From the NCBI GenBank assembly GCA_031430645.1, contig JANPBY010000171.1, forward strand, positions 1-5,738: a stretch of DNA of 5,738 nt, read 5' to 3'. The notes beneath the pieces are model-generated. The model was not told the origin of the DNA. It ran no database searches and worked only from the letters and a program-made list of their open reading frames with translations. This DNA comes from JANPBY01 sp031430645 (GTDB lineage: Bacteria; Actinomycetota; Actinomycetes; DATJPE01). Shown here in pieces: positions 4,771-5,738 of the stretch. The stretch's first letter is position 1. Each line of letters opens with the position of its first letter. A program made the position numbers and the translations under genes.

Positions 4771-5659
4771 GGGCGTCACCCTCCCGAACGCGCCGTGTCG
4801 CCACAGCTTGAAGAACAAACAGAAACGCAAGGAACGCAATCACTGACAGGGCCAGCACGGAGCCGAACGGCCAGTCGCGAGCCTTGAGGAATTGATCGCG
4901 GATGAGGTTGCCCACCATGACCGATTTCCCGCCGCCGAGCAGCTCAGGGACGATGAAATTGCCTAAGCTGGGGACGAAGACGAAAATGCACCCGGTGATG
5001 ACACCGGGCAGCGTCAGAGGCAACGTGACGTCACGAAAGACCCGGAAGGGCCCAGCTCCCAAGTTGGCGGCCGCGTCGCGCAGTTGTGGGTCGAGCCGCT
5101 CGATGGCCGCATACAAAGGCAAGATCATCAGCGGTAGGTAGGCGTAAAGCAGGCCAAGAACCACCGCCCCCCTGGTGTAGAGCACCTCGAGAGGTTCGTC
5201 TCTGATGCCAGACGCGACCAGGGCTTGGTTGGCCGGACCTTCGGTGTTGAGCAACACAATCCACGCGTAGGTCCGGATCAGAAAGTTCGTCCAGAAAGGA
5301 AGGACCACTGCCACAAGTGCCACAGTCCGCCACTTCGCCGACAAGTTCGCGATGAAGTAGGCCGCCGGAAATCCGAGGAGCAGGGCCAGCAAGGTCGTGA
5401 TCCCGGCGATCAGCACTGAGTTCCAGAGAACCTTCAGGTAGATCGGCTCAATGGCCCTTGTGAAGTTGTCCAGCGTGAATTCGTAGACAATTCCGCCGTA
5501 TCGTCCCCGCTGGAAGAAGGTGAAACTGAGGATGAGCCCGAGGGGAACGAGCATGAAGACGGCCAGGTAGAGAAGACCAGGCCCGAGGAAAACGGCCCGC
5601 TCACGGAGCGCACGCCGGGATGTGTCGCGCGCTCCGCGAGCCTTGAGGACGTCGGTCAT
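4763..5659 (-). CDS. potB: Spermidine/putrescine-type ABC transporter permease (PotB-like)
   Basis: This is the first permease subunit of the importer, 298 residues. After a basic cytoplasmic head (to about residue 21) come six hydrophobic segments at about 23-48, 80-104, 112-137, 163-186, 216-238 and 266-287. Family-typical stretches include FLGPGLLYLAVFMLVPLGL, VVLPFWTNFLIRTYAWI (118-134) and the EAA loop RDAAANLGAGPFRVFRDVTL (194-213) that contacts the ATPase. PSLGNFIVPELLGG (230-243) with the following VMVGNLI is a PotB hallmark. The ATG at 5659 follows the potD stop by 13 bp. I see no strong ribosome site in that gap, so reinitiation or coupling from potD is likely. Its end overlaps potC by 8 bp. 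Confidence 0.92.
   Translation of the reverse strand: MTDVLKARGARDTSRRALRERAVFLGPGLLYLAVFMLVPLGLILSFTFFQRGRYGGIVYEFTLDNFTRAIEPIYLKVLWNSVLIAGITTLLALLLGFPAAYFIANLSAKWRTVALVAVVLPFWTNFLIRTYAWIVLLNTEGPANQALVASGIRDEPLEVLYTRGAVVLGLLYAYLPLMILPLYAAIERLDPQLRDAAANLGAGPFRVFRDVTLPLTLPGVITGCIFVFVPSLGNFIVPELLGGGKSVMVGNLIRDQFLKARDWPFGSVLALSVIAFLAFLFVLQAVATRRVREGDARA
4780..4785 (-). promoter_or_regulatory. Ribosome binding site GGGAGG deciding the potC start
   Basis: On the - strand GGGAGG lies 9 nt before GTG 4770 and directly abuts another in-frame GTG at 4779. Only the 4770 codon has a usable spacing, so potC most likely starts there, inside the last codons of potB. Confidence 0.6.
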
Positions 5660-5672
5660 GAATACCGGGGTA

Positions 5673-5738
5673 CTACGAGGCAGTCACTTCAGTAGCGAGC
5701 TCGGTGTAGCGCGTTGCTGCTTCTCCAAGATCGACCAG
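5673..5738 (-). CDS. potD: C-terminal end of a polyamine-type substrate-binding protein (PotD-like), cut by the window edge
   Basis: Only the last 21 codons and the TAG (5675-5673) are visible, encoding LVDLGEAATRYTELATEVTA plus a final Ser. The Asp-Leu-Gly-Glu-Ala start and the Tyr-Thr-Glu...Glu-Val ending resemble the C-terminal helix of periplasmic-type polyamine-binding proteins, which in Gram-positives are lipid-anchored outside the membrane. The position, 13 bp upstream of potB on the same strand, supports the call. The lipoprotein signal and binding-site residues lie outside the window, so substrate preference cannot be judged. Confidence 0.75.
   Translation of the reverse strand: MVDLGEAATRYTELATEVTAS

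Noticed and set aside
4771..4839. Upstream ATG start for potC at 4839
   Set aside because: It would add 23 residues read out of frame from potB coding sequence, with no ribosome site; GTG 4770 has GGGAGG at 9 nt and gives the normal PotC N-terminus.

Overview
This window looks like a chromosomal segment from a high-GC actinomycete (Actinomycetota). Coding regions are GC-rich with G/C-biased third positions, GTG and TTG starts are used, and the DUF5701 domain is, as far as I know, essentially actinobacterial. The genus cannot be fixed from the sequence.

Layout. Bases 1-262 hold no confident gene. They contain a perfect 31-bp palindrome at the extreme left edge, a G5/C5 hairpin, a doubtful membrane-peptide reading frame, and a promoter-like stretch with an embedded palindrome. 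Next, on the + strand, comes a toxin-antitoxin pair: an AbrB/SpoVT-type antitoxin (263-562) overlapping a RelE-superfamily toxin (559-882) by 4 bp. After 70 bp a long + strand frame (953-2176) joins a DUF5701 domain to a RibD C-terminal/dihydrofolate-reductase-like domain. An internal ribosome site and ATG suggest that these are two genes brought into one frame.

From 2241 onward everything is on the - strand. Reading 5' to 3', that is from right to left, there is the end of a polyamine-type substrate-binding protein gene (potD, cut by the window edge), then potB, potC and potA. Together they are a complete spermidine/putrescine-type ABC importer apart from the truncated potD. potB/potC overlap by 8 bp and potC/potA by 4 bp, so this is a tightly coupled operon. 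Directly behind potA lies a higA-like antitoxin frame with no higB toxin. Its conserved N-terminal motif is still encoded, but there is no ordinary start codon in front of it. Then follow a short frame that looks like a gene remnant and a 93-codon conserved-type hypothetical gene that converges on the RibD-domain gene.

How it fits together. The pot genes are housekeeping transport. The stretch 1-2960 looks like accessory sequence (one intact toxin-antitoxin pair, one orphan antitoxin, an apparent gene fusion, a remnant frame) abutting the 3' end of the transport operon. A 9-bp direct repeat and an 11-bp inverted repeat sit at the potA/higA junction. I see no tRNA, rRNA, CRISPR array, transposase or integrase gene. 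I found no clear case for a wholly new system. The most informative anomalies are the higA junction, the in-frame DUF5701-RibD joint and the promoter/palindrome arrangement in front of the AbrB-RelE pair.
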